The notes below the pieces were generated by a model. The model saw only the letters and a list, made by a program, of their open reading frames with translations. It did not search any database and was not told the origin of the DNA. A stretch of 64,000 nt of DNA from contig NZ_JAJFEQ010000013.1 of the NCBI RefSeq assembly GCF_020707265.1, positions 62,001-126,000 of the forward strand, written 5' to 3'. The translations under genes were made by a program, and so were the position numbers. Positions within the stretch are counted from its first letter, which is position 1, and every line of letters starts with the position of its first letter. The DNA comes from Massilia sp. IC2-477 (GTDB lineage: Bacteria > Pseudomonadota > Gammaproteobacteria > Burkholderiales > Burkholderiaceae_D). Below are positions 55,567 to 63,567 of this stretch, piece by piece.

Positions 55567-56020
55567 CCCACTTCTATAAGAAATTTAATAAATTGCAACG
55601 CTCGTCTTGATATTTTGGGTCACCAAAAGACTTTTCTGTTCAGTAGACAGTGACGAGCATATTCTTGCCTTACAGAGGTCACGGCCACCGTTGCGAGAAT
55701 TTCGCTAAGGCGCAGGATGCGTATGTAGCTATAGGCGGACAATCGCCCCGATAGCGCATTGCATGAAGCCAGCGACTACCTCGTCAAGGATCGCCGGTAC
55801 TCAGCCTTCGGAGTGGCGCTCATCAGCATGCATTACAGCTGTAAAGAGGGCCAGTACGACGGGCAACCTAACCCAGACGCGATGGGTTTGATGTGGGTTT
55901 GACAACTCTGGTCGTTAGGGCATCTATGTTTTGAAGTCTCTAAACGTATCAAAGTAAGTGAGAAAGCAGTGAGAATGGGATGCAGGTCTGATAAGATGCT
56001 CGAAATTTACTTGCTCAGCT
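55567..56020. other. Gap between the two island gene pairs, with a possible gene remnant
   Basis: A 454-base non-coding stretch. A plus-strand frame at 55735-55902 reads like protein (ASDYLVKDRRYSAFGVALIS, ending DAMGLMWV and TGA) but has no start and is cut by stops upstream, so it may be the 3' remnant of a lost gene. The last 100 bases are A/T-rich and probably hold the promoter of the next pair. No RNA gene is visible. Confidence 0.4.
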
Positions 56021-56452
56021 ATGAAGAGACGGAATGCACAATTTAATCCTAAGAGAGCACTTGCTTCGTGCGATCCCGATAGCATGCAGTATGCGTTGAG
56101 CCTCCTAGATCGTCTTGGGTATGGGGGCAATTCTGAGCACAAGAAGAACCCTGGCGACTTTGGTCTTACTCCTCCAAGTGGCCCGCGCCCAGGCAAATCG
56201 TTGTGCGACGTGGTATCCATATTTTCCCGTGATGTGGCGCTGAGATACCTCAAGGAGGGTGCTGCAAAGTGTCTGATCAGTGACCGTAGGGTTGACGGTT
56301 TCCCAAAAAATATTTGGTCGGTAACTGAAGATGGTGTGCCAATGGAGGCTCAGCTAGAGAATCCAGTTCTGGGCACATATCATGGCTATCCTATGCCAGA
56401 TTCTGATCCATTTGCCGAGCAAGTACTCAATCGCTGGAAGGGAACGGAATGA
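56021..56452 (+). CDS. Small unknown protein, candidate toxin partner
   Basis: A 143-residue soluble protein starting MKRRNAQFNPKRALASCDPD. The C-terminal half has a distinctive run: RRVDGFPKNIWSVTEDG, then LENPVLGTYHGYPMPDSDPF and a final EQVLNRW. The YHGYP and W.V...G pattern reminds me of small toxin-like domains, but I cannot name the family. Its stop overlaps the start of the ImmA/IrrE-like gene by four bases (ATGA), an arrangement typical of toxin-antitoxin pairs. ATG 56021 has weak AGCTATGAAG context. Function unknown. Confidence 0.65.
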   Translation: MKRRNAQFNPKRALASCDPDSMQYALSLLDRLGYGGNSEHKKNPGDFGLTPPSGPRPGKSLCDVVSIFSRDVALRYLKEGAAKCLISDRRVDGFPKNIWSVTEDGVPMEAQLENPVLGTYHGYPMPDSDPFAEQVLNRWKGTE

Positions 56453-57774
56453 ATCATTTCCAAATGTCGCATCAATGGACTTTTGCTCATACGGCGGAAC
56501 CAGAAGAAACCCACACAATGTGCCGGCTTGAGTTGGCGGTGGGAAAACATACACTCACGCAGAACGAAGACATTTTTTCGCAAACTGTATCCGACTTGGT
56601 GTTGGTGTCGGCATTACCATTAGCGCAATGGTTTGCTGCATCATGGTGGCGCTTATTATCGGAGCCGTTGCCTCCTAAAAATATTCGCCCCTCATCCGGA
56701 TTCCGTATGTCGCATGAGATTGGTGCCGCAGGAGCGGGGTACGTTTGGCCGCAGGTCCTTTTTGCTACCGATCGAGAGGCAATGCAAGTTTGGGCTGCGC
56801 CTTCCCGTCAAAATGAGCAGCAGTCGGTTCGATACTTAAACGGACTAATAACGCCGGCATCTGTATCCATGAGCGAGTTCGAAAGCAGAGTTGAAAATTT
56901 CATCAACTCCGTCATTGCTCGTCTCGATGCAAAAGGCTCGTGTCAGAATAGCCTCAAATCGTTATGGTTAGAAGTACTCGATGAACGAAGCGACGTAGAA
57001 ACGTCCATGGCACGTCGGTGCGAGGCAGAGTTGGGCTATGATCCAGATGAGTGTCCAGAGAACGCACTCAATGCTGCGCTAAATCTCAAAAGACGTTTAG
57101 GCGATTCGACCTTGTCTGAACTTGCGCCTGTTTTTGGTAAAGAGACAGGAGTTGACTCGATAGGTAAACTCAGCGCCTTAATCGATAGTCCTGGTCTAAT
57201 AGGACGGCCGGTTTTTCCAACCATAGCTTGCGAAAATTCGTTATCAGCTGCACCTTGGGAGCGAGCGGTTGCTGATGCACGATCGCTACGCTCAGAGCTC
57301 GGGATGAATTCTGATAAGGTCGAGACGGAAACTTTGTGCGACCTCCTAGGGATCCGTCTCAAGGATGTCGAGGATTTTATCCCGCGGGACGGAAGCGTAG
57401 CGGCAGTTGGAAAACCTGTGGACGAAACAAGAATAGCGATTATTCCACGTAGGCGACACCCCAATGGCCGCCGCTTCGAACTCGCTCGTTTCGTTGGCGA
57501 CTATCTGAAATGTTCGGAGCGTGGTCCACAATGGCTTGCTTCAACGGACCTGAGTACCTCTCGTCAAAAATATCAAAGAGCTTTCGCTGCTGAATTCCTT
57601 TGCCCCATAAATAATTTACAGGAGTTTCTTGAGGACGATTTTTCTGATGACGCTATCGAGGACGCAGTCGAGCATTTTGGGATAAGCCCTGACACTGTAA
57701 GGTCTCTTCTGGCGAACAATAATCTACTGTATCGCGGATACGGCAGAGCTGCTCTACCGTATGCAGTGAGTTAG
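56449..57774 (+). CDS. ImmA/IrrE-like (M78) protein with destroyed zinc motif
   Basis: A 441-residue protein. Residues about 335-430 align by pattern with ImmA/IrrE peptidases: RRFELARFVGDYL corresponds to the usual RF..AHELGH.L, and QKYQRAFAAEFLCP to E..AN.FAAELLMP. The HEXXH residues are replaced (A-R-F-V-G-D in place of A-H-E-x-G-H), so it should lack zinc and protease activity. Residues 1-130 form an unknown domain (LAQWFAASWWRLLSEP, SHEIGAAGAGYVWPQVLFA). It may act as a sensor or antitoxin for the 143-residue partner. The pair recalls toxin-antitoxin systems with ImmA/IrrE antitoxins, such as RosmerTA, but I cannot confirm homology. Confidence 0.7.
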   Translation: MNHFQMSHQWTFAHTAEPEETHTMCRLELAVGKHTLTQNEDIFSQTVSDLVLVSALPLAQWFAASWWRLLSEPLPPKNIRPSSGFRMSHEIGAAGAGYVWPQVLFATDREAMQVWAAPSRQNEQQSVRYLNGLITPASVSMSEFESRVENFINSVIARLDAKGSCQNSLKSLWLEVLDERSDVETSMARRCEAELGYDPDECPENALNAALNLKRRLGDSTLSELAPVFGKETGVDSIGKLSALIDSPGLIGRPVFPTIACENSLSAAPWERAVADARSLRSELGMNSDKVETETLCDLLGIRLKDVEDFIPRDGSVAAVGKPVDETRIAIIPRRRHPNGRRFELARFVGDYLKCSERGPQWLASTDLSTSRQKYQRAFAAEFLCPINNLQEFLEDDFSDDAIEDAVEHFGISPDTVRSLLANNNLLYRGYGRAALPYAVS

Positions 57775-57924
57775 GTTGATTGAGATTCGGCGTTAGCACG
57801 TTCACTTGCTCTGTTCGACTTAGCTATAATCGATCAAGTATGTGAGTGATACGGATGAGCAAGCTCAAGAGGTGAAAAGTTGTGGTTTTAAACTAAGTCA
57901 TTGATATTTCTGAGTTAAATACGC

Positions 57925-57970
57925 CCTGCAAAGCCGCCTAGACGGGTTCGACTCCCGTCCTCGCCTCCAG
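57925..57970. repeat. attR: duplicate of tRNA-Cys 3' end
   Basis: Copy of 51245-51290 with one mismatch (GCCGCCTAG against GCCGTCTAG). It lacks the 5' half of the tRNA, so no functional tRNA is encoded here. Confidence 0.88.
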
Positions 57971-58011
57971 CATAACAAATACCTGAAAACAGGTGTTGAT
58001 TAGGATCAGGA

Positions 58012-58036
58012 CAATGGCCCTTTGAGTGGGCTATTG
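58012..58036 (+). terminator. Terminator beyond attR (original tRNA-Cys terminator)
   Basis: CAATGGCCC and GGGCTATTG form a stem (one G-U pair) with a TTT-rich loop, followed by TTTCTTC. Together with the shared AGGTGTTGAT upstream (57991 and 51311), this mirrors the segment after attL and was probably the original terminator of the tRNA-Cys operon. Confidence 0.65.
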
Positions 58037-58228
58037 TTTCTTCGTTGATCGGGTTCCACGCCGTGAGATCGATGTCCATCAGCGCTGTGAGTCGGGTAAA
58101 AGCTTTGCTTCCTCTTCAATGACTTATCCATGTATAAGTGCTCAGCTCCAGCGCGATAGTCGTATCATCAGTTAGGTGATAGACAAAGCAAGTTTGCGCG
58201 ATGAGCGTTAATATCGTGCTGCGACTGA

Positions 58229-58455
58229 CTAAGTGGAAGTGGCAATGGTGCGTATCCGAGCTTTCAGCAAATTGAGATCTTCTTCGTTTCGTGTCTCGTC
58301 CGTAAGACGCAGCCATAAGCCAATCGCACCCCATGCCATAGCTATTGCATCTTCATGTTGATGAGTTTCTCTTGCGCGGCCCAGATGAGTATCAATTCAG
58401 CGAGGGTACAGCTCAGAAGATCGCGATAAGTCCAGTTAGGCTCGTTGGTCAACAT
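58229..58455 (-). pseudogene. Small frameshifted gene right of the island
   Basis: On the minus strand ATG 58455 (or GTG 58461, preceded by AGGAG) opens MLTNEPNWTYRDLLSCTLAE and continues LILIWAAQE; the frame then breaks near 58360-58372, but a shifted frame continues as HEDAIAMAWGAIGLWLRLTD, then ETRNEEDLNLLKARIRTIAT and a TAG at 58229-58231. The two parts join into a plausible protein of about 75 residues. The total length is one base short of a whole number of codons, as expected for a 1-base deletion. Product unknown. Confidence 0.5.
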
Positions 58456-58530
58456 TGACACTAAGCTCCTGTGTGCATTCTGGCTGTATGCCACGCCGCT
58501 TGTTTGCAATTAATAGGTCGTGACATCTAC

Positions 58531-58681
58531 CTACAACTTAACTCTGTTTAGAGGTGCCTTGGGATGGTTGAACAAGGTGCTTGGCTTGAAGCGCAGAAAC
58601 ACGGTGCCAGTTGGAATTAACGGCACTCGATTATCTATGTAGAACTCGTGTGCGATTAATTCCCCGTGGTTAGGGATACAT
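58531..58681 (-). pseudogene. 3' remnant of an unknown gene
   Basis: The minus strand encodes NHGELIAHEFYIDNRVPLIP followed by TGTVFLRFKPSTLFNHPKAP and LNRVKL with a stop at 58531-58533. The text reads like real protein, but a stop codon lies just upstream and there is no start codon, so only the end of a gene remains. It lies upstream of the frameshifted small gene on the same strand. The rest of 58456-58880 shows nothing I can support. Confidence 0.4.
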
Positions 58682-58880
58682 CACCAGAAACAGCCTCGCG
58701 TCCGCAGTCCATCCACCGACGTGCATCGATTTGTATTGCTTACCTGCTTTATTACTTAGCTGCTTTACAGCAACCGAGATTCGGCCGCTGCTGCTGCGGA
58801 GCTATGATCGAACTAGCCGGTTGCAGCGCTACTTTGGATCATTATGGCTCGTACTTAGCTAAGAGAAAGCACCTTGAGGT

Positions 58881-60593
58881 TCAAGTGGTTGTAGGGCGAT
58901 AGACGTTGGCAATGCTTAAGGTAGCGGTACTGGCTGCCTGCATGCCGGCAGGAAGGCCCAAGCCCCAGAACAGGCATTCAAGCAGGTCTTTCGGTGTGCC
59001 GAAGGCTGGTTCGTCAATGATCAGCACGTAAACCCCTGCAAGTGTTGTGAGCAGAAGGAGGAAAACCCAACCGGCCAAATTGGTCGAAAAAACTAAGTAG
59101 TTCAAGTGCGCCCGCGTCCGGGGTAGGTGACGTACAGTCCTGTGCGCAAATGCGAACAACGACTCAGAGATCGGAATCTCTAAAGCCTGTTTTAGGGCGA
59201 TATCTAGCTTCGCGACAATGTCTGCCAATGCGATGCGCAGATCATCCGCTGCCAGTATCTCTAGTGCAGAAAACGTGTCGGCATTCTTCCAGGCGTCAAG
59301 CACTGCCTGAACGGCGGCCGGCGGCGGCGATTCAATGCCGGTGAGGTAGGCTACGCGCATTTCCTCAATGGGCTCCAGACCTTCGTCGACAATGATCAAT
59401 AGGCGTTCGAGTATTGCCCGTTGGGCAGCCACGTACACTGCCAACGTGTCGGCAGAAGAGGTACTGTTGCCGAAGAAATTGCCAAGTACGGACGGCAGAC
59501 CTTTCCGCCGCAATACTGGCTCCTCAAGGCCTGCTTCGACACGATCTAGCTCTTTGAGCAGCTTCTCAAACTTGTACGGAATCTTGACGCTTTTCAGGCG
59601 GAGCCGTAGCGCATCGATCATGGCTAGCAAGTCGACGACAGGACCCAGCATCTCGAGGCGGGAAATACGCTGGCGTAGCAGGTTCGTTATGACGAAAGCC
59701 AGCCCAACACCGGCGGCAATACATAGCCCGCCTAGGACCTGCCATTTCCAAGAAGTCACGTAGAGCACGAGCCTGATGGTTTCACCTTCCGGTCGGTCGT
59801 TACTCACCAGGGTGACGCTGCCGGTATATTTGCCCGGTAAGGAATGCTCATCCTGCTTTACCGCCAGCCACAATGTTTGCCCTGGCGGTTTCACTATCGT
59901 CTCAACGCCAGCGCAGACTTCTATGGTGGAGCACAATGCCAGTTGGCCATCTCGCAAGATGTGCGGACGGGTGGCCTCAACGAATTCGGCCGGAGCCAAG
60001 CGCAACTTGATATCTGTCGGAGCACCGCGCGCAACGATGTTCAGGGGAACGCGCCAGTCGCTCCCCACCACCCGTTCTTCCGCCGGCTTGGGCGAAATCT
60101 GCCAGCGCTGCGGTGCCTCCGTGCTGTTCAATTCGTATCCACCAGTCCAGCTGGTCTTGTCCACTTGCACCTGCAGGTAGCGAGTTTGCGTTTCGGGGGC
60201 GCCAATGCCTGTAATCGTCATGGGCAATAGCCAACTGCGTGTCCCGTCGCTTCCAGCCTGCAGTTCTTGTGGCTTGCCGAACGCTGTTCTCGTCAACGCA
60301 CCGAACTGGCCCTGCAAATCGATGGGCGGCGCGATTAGCAGTTCACGCGGCAGCTTGGCAGCATTCTTGACAACAAGGACAAGAGCGGCATCGGCCTTGC
60401 CGTCGACTGGCATTACCGAGAGTCTGGATGTCGACAGGCTGATAATGGGTACGGCATCCTTGGCCACCGAAGTCCCGTTGGGCGCCGACGCCCCATCCTT
60501 CTCTTGCGCGCTTGCGGTAGTCTCGGAATGTGCCGCGCTGACTAACGCAGATAGGACTAGAGAGAATAAACATTGCAGGTAACCCTGTCGCAT
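58881..60593 (-). CDS. Large unknown exported/inner-membrane protein
   Basis: A 570-residue protein from ATG 60593, chosen because GAGGAGC precedes it at good spacing (an ATG four codons upstream is less likely). A signal peptide (YLQCLFSLVLSALVSAAHS) leads to a periplasmic region of about 260 residues with beta-sandwich-like segments (LSVMPVDGKADAALVLVVKN, KYTGSVTLVSND). A membrane helix near 285 (WQVLGGLCIAAGVGLAFVI) is followed by a helical cytoplasmic domain of roughly 190 residues and two final helices (LAGWVFLLLLTTLAGVYVLI; LECLFWGLGLPAGMQAAST). I recognise no family. It may link periplasmic ligand binding to a cytoplasmic response, by layout only. Confidence 0.7.
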   Translation of the reverse strand: MRQGYLQCLFSLVLSALVSAAHSETTASAQEKDGASAPNGTSVAKDAVPIISLSTSRLSVMPVDGKADAALVLVVKNAAKLPRELLIAPPIDLQGQFGALTRTAFGKPQELQAGSDGTRSWLLPMTITGIGAPETQTRYLQVQVDKTSWTGGYELNSTEAPQRWQISPKPAEERVVGSDWRVPLNIVARGAPTDIKLRLAPAEFVEATRPHILRDGQLALCSTIEVCAGVETIVKPPGQTLWLAVKQDEHSLPGKYTGSVTLVSNDRPEGETIRLVLYVTSWKWQVLGGLCIAAGVGLAFVITNLLRQRISRLEMLGPVVDLLAMIDALRLRLKSVKIPYKFEKLLKELDRVEAGLEEPVLRRKGLPSVLGNFFGNSTSSADTLAVYVAAQRAILERLLIIVDEGLEPIEEMRVAYLTGIESPPPAAVQAVLDAWKNADTFSALEILAADDLRIALADIVAKLDIALKQALEIPISESLFAFAHRTVRHLPRTRAHLNYLVFSTNLAGWVFLLLLTTLAGVYVLIIDEPAFGTPKDLLECLFWGLGLPAGMQAASTATLSIANVYRPTTT

Positions 60594-61087
60594 GTTGCTC
60601 CTCAAGCTTTTGCGAACAACCGAATGCTATTCGGATTTCGCATTTGACTGGACTGGCGAAGACGAGAACAGGCCTAGGGCACGAACAAGAACCGCCGCGC
60701 CGCCGATTCTGTATGCGTCAGATTCGATACAGCAAGCCTCGCACGATACCGCTGCAGGGGAATGAGCTTCGAAGTAAATGTACACCTGAATCGTAGCGCC
60801 AAGCCGAGATGTTTAATTGTCAGTTTTTTGCAACGATCTGCCATTGGTGATAGGTTGCGCCAGCGTTTGGCACACTCCCATAGCGGCACAGACGATAAAA
60901 CTGGTATCACAACAGCGCAACCGTTCTCGAGATCATGTTCTCGGCGTTGCACCCTGCAAAGAGAAAAAATTAATCTTCTCACTACAAATATTTCAGTGTA
61001 TCGTTTGAATTAAGTTCTTGAATTGTTTCCCGTCCGGTCCGGGAGTTGACCGGCAATCACTGCCTATTTGAAGCTGGAGGAGAAGCG
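60594..61087. other. Divergent A/T-richer intergenic region
   Basis: A 494-base gap between the divergent membrane-protein and metalloprotease genes. It presumably contains both promoters. The stretch 60960-61030 (AAAAAATTAATCTTC, then CTACAAATATTTCAG) is the most A/T-rich and lies in the right place for the metalloprotease promoter. No coding or RNA gene is visible. Confidence 0.4.
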
Positions 61088-62239
61088 ATGAGCGGTCATA
61101 AACATTGCCATATTCCTGACACGCCGGGTCTTTGTGCCGGGAACTATGGTAGGCCCGTCGAAGAACTGCAAGCCTACCTGCAGTGTTTTGGCTATCTGCA
61201 TCTTGAAAAATTCCAACCGGCATTTGCTGCAGTACGCGATGTCGCTGGAGCCCCTAGCGCTGAATCCGGTGCTTTCGATGATGCCACGACCAATGCACTG
61301 AAAAGTTACCAGCATTTCTTCGAACTGGAAGACACTGGCGTGCTGGATGAACCCACGATCGCGAAAATGCGCGAACCCCGCTGTGGCTTTCCCGACATTC
61401 CCTCTGACCCGGGCATTGCCGAGTTTGTGGCTCAGGGTAATCGCTGGGACAAGCTTACTCTCACCTATGGCTTCGGCGAGCTTACGCCAGACCTCGACGC
61501 TGCCGCTATCAGAAGCGCAATTACGACGGCACTCAATTTGTGGGCTAACGTCACTGCACTGACTTTCACAGAAGTGCCGCTTTCGGCAGAACCGGACTTC
61601 GTCATTCGCTTTGTCGCGGGGGACCACGGTGACGGGTCGTCTTTCGATGGCATCGGTCAGGTCCTGGCACACGCATTCTATCCGCCGCCAAACGGCGGAG
61701 CGTTGGCTGGTGATTGCCATTTCGACGCGAACGAAAACTGGACTGTTGCACTGCCCGTACCAGACGGTGCATTCGACCTTGTGACGGTCGCCGCGCATGA
61801 GTTCGGTCATTCTCTTGGACTGGCACATTCCAAGGTGGTAGGAGCATTAATGTTTCCGACCTATTCCGGTGCGCAGCGTGCGCTGACCCAAGATGATATC
61901 GATGGCATCCGATCGATTTATCCACGTCCTGGCGCATTTATGGCAGGGTTTCATGTTCTGAAAGCCTTGGCAATTGAAGTTCTAGATAGGTATACGGAAG
62001 AGGACCTGTTGGAGCGGTATGGTCGAAATTTAAATGACGATACACAACTCGATTTTCTTGGGATTACCGAAGAAGTACGTGGGCAATTGGCTGAGCCGAC
62101 TAACGAAGCATTTTTTTCGGTATTCCCGCAGTGGACCCATGTCTCGATTCAGGACACTAAAGGTTGTAAGACGATCGGCGAGTATATTACGCTTGTTGCA
62201 AAGCACGCTCAAATTGCGCTTAGCGGAGCGAATAAATGA
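61088..62239 (+). CDS. Matrixin-type zinc metalloprotease with peptidoglycan-binding domain
   Basis: A 383-residue protein with the layout of vertebrate matrix metalloproteases. Residues about 20-95 form a peptidoglycan-binding-like domain (PVEELQAYLQCFGYL, ATTNALKSYQHFFELEDTGV). A cysteine switch EPRCGFPD (about 97-104) can hold the zinc in a latent state. The catalytic domain (about 120-285) has the zinc site HEFGHSLGLAH and a Met-turn (ALMFPTY). A further C-terminal domain of about 100 residues is unrecognised. No signal peptide is seen (MSGHKHCHIPDTPG). ATG 61088 follows GGAGGAGAAG. It is coupled to the next gene by ATGA. Confidence 0.85.
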   Translation: MSGHKHCHIPDTPGLCAGNYGRPVEELQAYLQCFGYLHLEKFQPAFAAVRDVAGAPSAESGAFDDATTNALKSYQHFFELEDTGVLDEPTIAKMREPRCGFPDIPSDPGIAEFVAQGNRWDKLTLTYGFGELTPDLDAAAIRSAITTALNLWANVTALTFTEVPLSAEPDFVIRFVAGDHGDGSSFDGIGQVLAHAFYPPPNGGALAGDCHFDANENWTVALPVPDGAFDLVTVAAHEFGHSLGLAHSKVVGALMFPTYSGAQRALTQDDIDGIRSIYPRPGAFMAGFHVLKALAIEVLDRYTEEDLLERYGRNLNDDTQLDFLGITEEVRGQLAEPTNEAFFSVFPQWTHVSIQDTKGCKTIGEYITLVAKHAQIALSGANK

Positions 62240-63489
62240 TGCAGCGCCAGTTTGCTGTCATACTTTGCACCTTTATCTGTATCACCTCAGCCATAAGGAA
62301 CTCGTCAGCAGCCGGCGCGAGTGAAGGCGGGTTACAGATCTCAGGTGCTTGCAGTACCGCAGGCGACGCCAGTGTGCGGCTGGGCTGTTACCAATTAATG
62401 TTGCTACGCAAGTCGCCGGGATGGGAGCTATATCAGGAGTGCGCCAGGCAAGAAAATTCTCCTGAACAGCTGGCCTGTTTCGACGCCATCACACCGTTCA
62501 AGGCCGAAGGCCAGGCGCAACTTAACCCGGCCTTTTGTTCCGAGGTGCGCGACTCAGGCAAGCGCCTGGCATGTTTCGCGAATGGATACCGCCCTCTGCT
62601 GGACCAAAACGATGTCTCCTTCTGTTTCACGGTAACCGAGGATCAGCGCTTGGCGTGCTTCGATCGCTTGCACCAGCCGAACGCGCCAGCTGACAAGCCC
62701 AAGTATTGGAAAGTGCTTGTGCGGGAGAAAGGGCTGCCCAAAGCCAAGACGCTTGAGGAAGCGGCGAGCGTCGGCTTCGTGCATTCAAAAGGCGAAACGC
62801 ATGGCCAAGTGAAGGCTGCCGTGATCCTGCGGGGGGGGGGATGGGCCAATGGGTGGTATCCGTTCGCATCAGCGGACATCAATCAGGACCTCACCGCCAG
62901 CACGCGCAGCAATACCAAGTCACTCGGAATCGGCGCCGGCGGGGCGTTGCTAAGGTATGACCGCACGGGTATCGGTCTCGAAACGGTCGTGCAGGCGAAG
63001 ACAAAGAAGGATTCCGAAATGCATACGGAGTCCGCCCAGATCGTGATCGATAACCAGTTTGTCATAAATCGGCTGGCGACTGGGGCACCTTGGGCGGAGA
63101 AGGGGGCTTTCAAGCTGTTTCCCGTGATCGGATTCAGCGTGGAAGACTGGAGTAAAGTGAAGGCCGGCGATTCGAAGGGGCGGGCGACATCGGGCTATAT
63201 TGCGTTGGAAGGTATGGCATGGTTGCCGCGACAGCGGCGCGTGCAGCTAAACGCCGTGGCTCAGCGGTTCCTCGATCAAAGCGCCACGGGAGGCCGGTCG
63301 AAACGGTATGAAAATTACTATTCGTTCGGCCTAGATATCTACCTGTACGACCCGCTAAAGCCTCCGAAGACGTTTACTCCCTTAATTGGCCTGAAGCGCG
63401 AGATTGGCCTCAACCCGCTAGAATCGTCCGTCAAACTGAACCGCACGTCGCTGCTCGTGCGGTTCAAGGTGGACTTAGGGCCGTACTAG
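62236..63489 (+). CDS. Exported Cys-motif protein with beta-barrel-like C-terminus
   Basis: A 417-residue protein, first ATG 62236 overlapping the metalloprotease stop (a second ATG follows). Signal peptide (RQFAVILCTFICITSAI). Residues about 35-160 carry four Cys-rich repeats of the type C...(E/D)...RLACF(D) (SVRLGCYQ, EQLACFDA, KRLACFAN, QRLACFDR), seen in some secretion-linked periplasmic proteins. The remainder has alternating hydrophobic strands and ends FKVDLGPY, which would fit an outer-membrane barrel. A 10-G tract at 62831-62840 lies inside the reading frame (residues 199-202). I know no exact family. Confidence 0.65.
   Translation: MMQRQFAVILCTFICITSAIRNSSAAGASEGGLQISGACSTAGDASVRLGCYQLMLLRKSPGWELYQECARQENSPEQLACFDAITPFKAEGQAQLNPAFCSEVRDSGKRLACFANGYRPLLDQNDVSFCFTVTEDQRLACFDRLHQPNAPADKPKYWKVLVREKGLPKAKTLEEAASVGFVHSKGETHGQVKAAVILRGGGWANGWYPFASADINQDLTASTRSNTKSLGIGAGGALLRYDRTGIGLETVVQAKTKKDSEMHTESAQIVIDNQFVINRLATGAPWAEKGAFKLFPVIGFSVEDWSKVKAGDSKGRATSGYIALEGMAWLPRQRRVQLNAVAQRFLDQSATGGRSKRYENYYSFGLDIYLYDPLKPPKTFTPLIGLKREIGLNPLESSVKLNRTSLLVRFKVDLGPY
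62831..62840 (+). repeat. Homopolymeric G tract inside coding sequence
   Basis: Ten consecutive G residues in frame, coding for part of LRGGGW. Such tracts gain or lose a base often during replication and would switch the exported protein on or off by frameshift. Confidence 0.7.
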
Positions 63490-63567
63490 CCAGCAGCGTG
63501 CTTTTGCGCGAAATTCCCGCGCACCATTTATAAGCAAATGGTTGCGAACATAGCTCAACAACTTGAT

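Larger units (their letters stand above)
51245..57970 (+). mobile_element. 6.7-kb genomic island integrated at tRNA-Cys
   Basis: Bounded by the 46-bp tRNA-Cys direct repeats. The DNA between is visibly less GC-biased than the flanking core and its genes use A/T-ending codons more often. It contains four good genes in two overlapping pairs plus non-coding and decayed stretches. No integrase, transposase, replication or conjugation gene is present, so the element is either a decayed remnant or moved by an integrase acting from elsewhere. The cargo resembles defence-type modules. Boundaries are firm; the mechanism is inference. Confidence 0.85.

Noticed and set aside
51291..57924. Search for an integrase or transposase in the island
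   Set aside because: No frame shows tyrosine-recombinase (R...HxxR...Y) or transposase motifs.
58666..58902. 78-codon plus-strand open frame before the large membrane gene
   Set aside because: Cys-rich random-looking text, no ribosome site, and antisense to a better minus-strand remnant.
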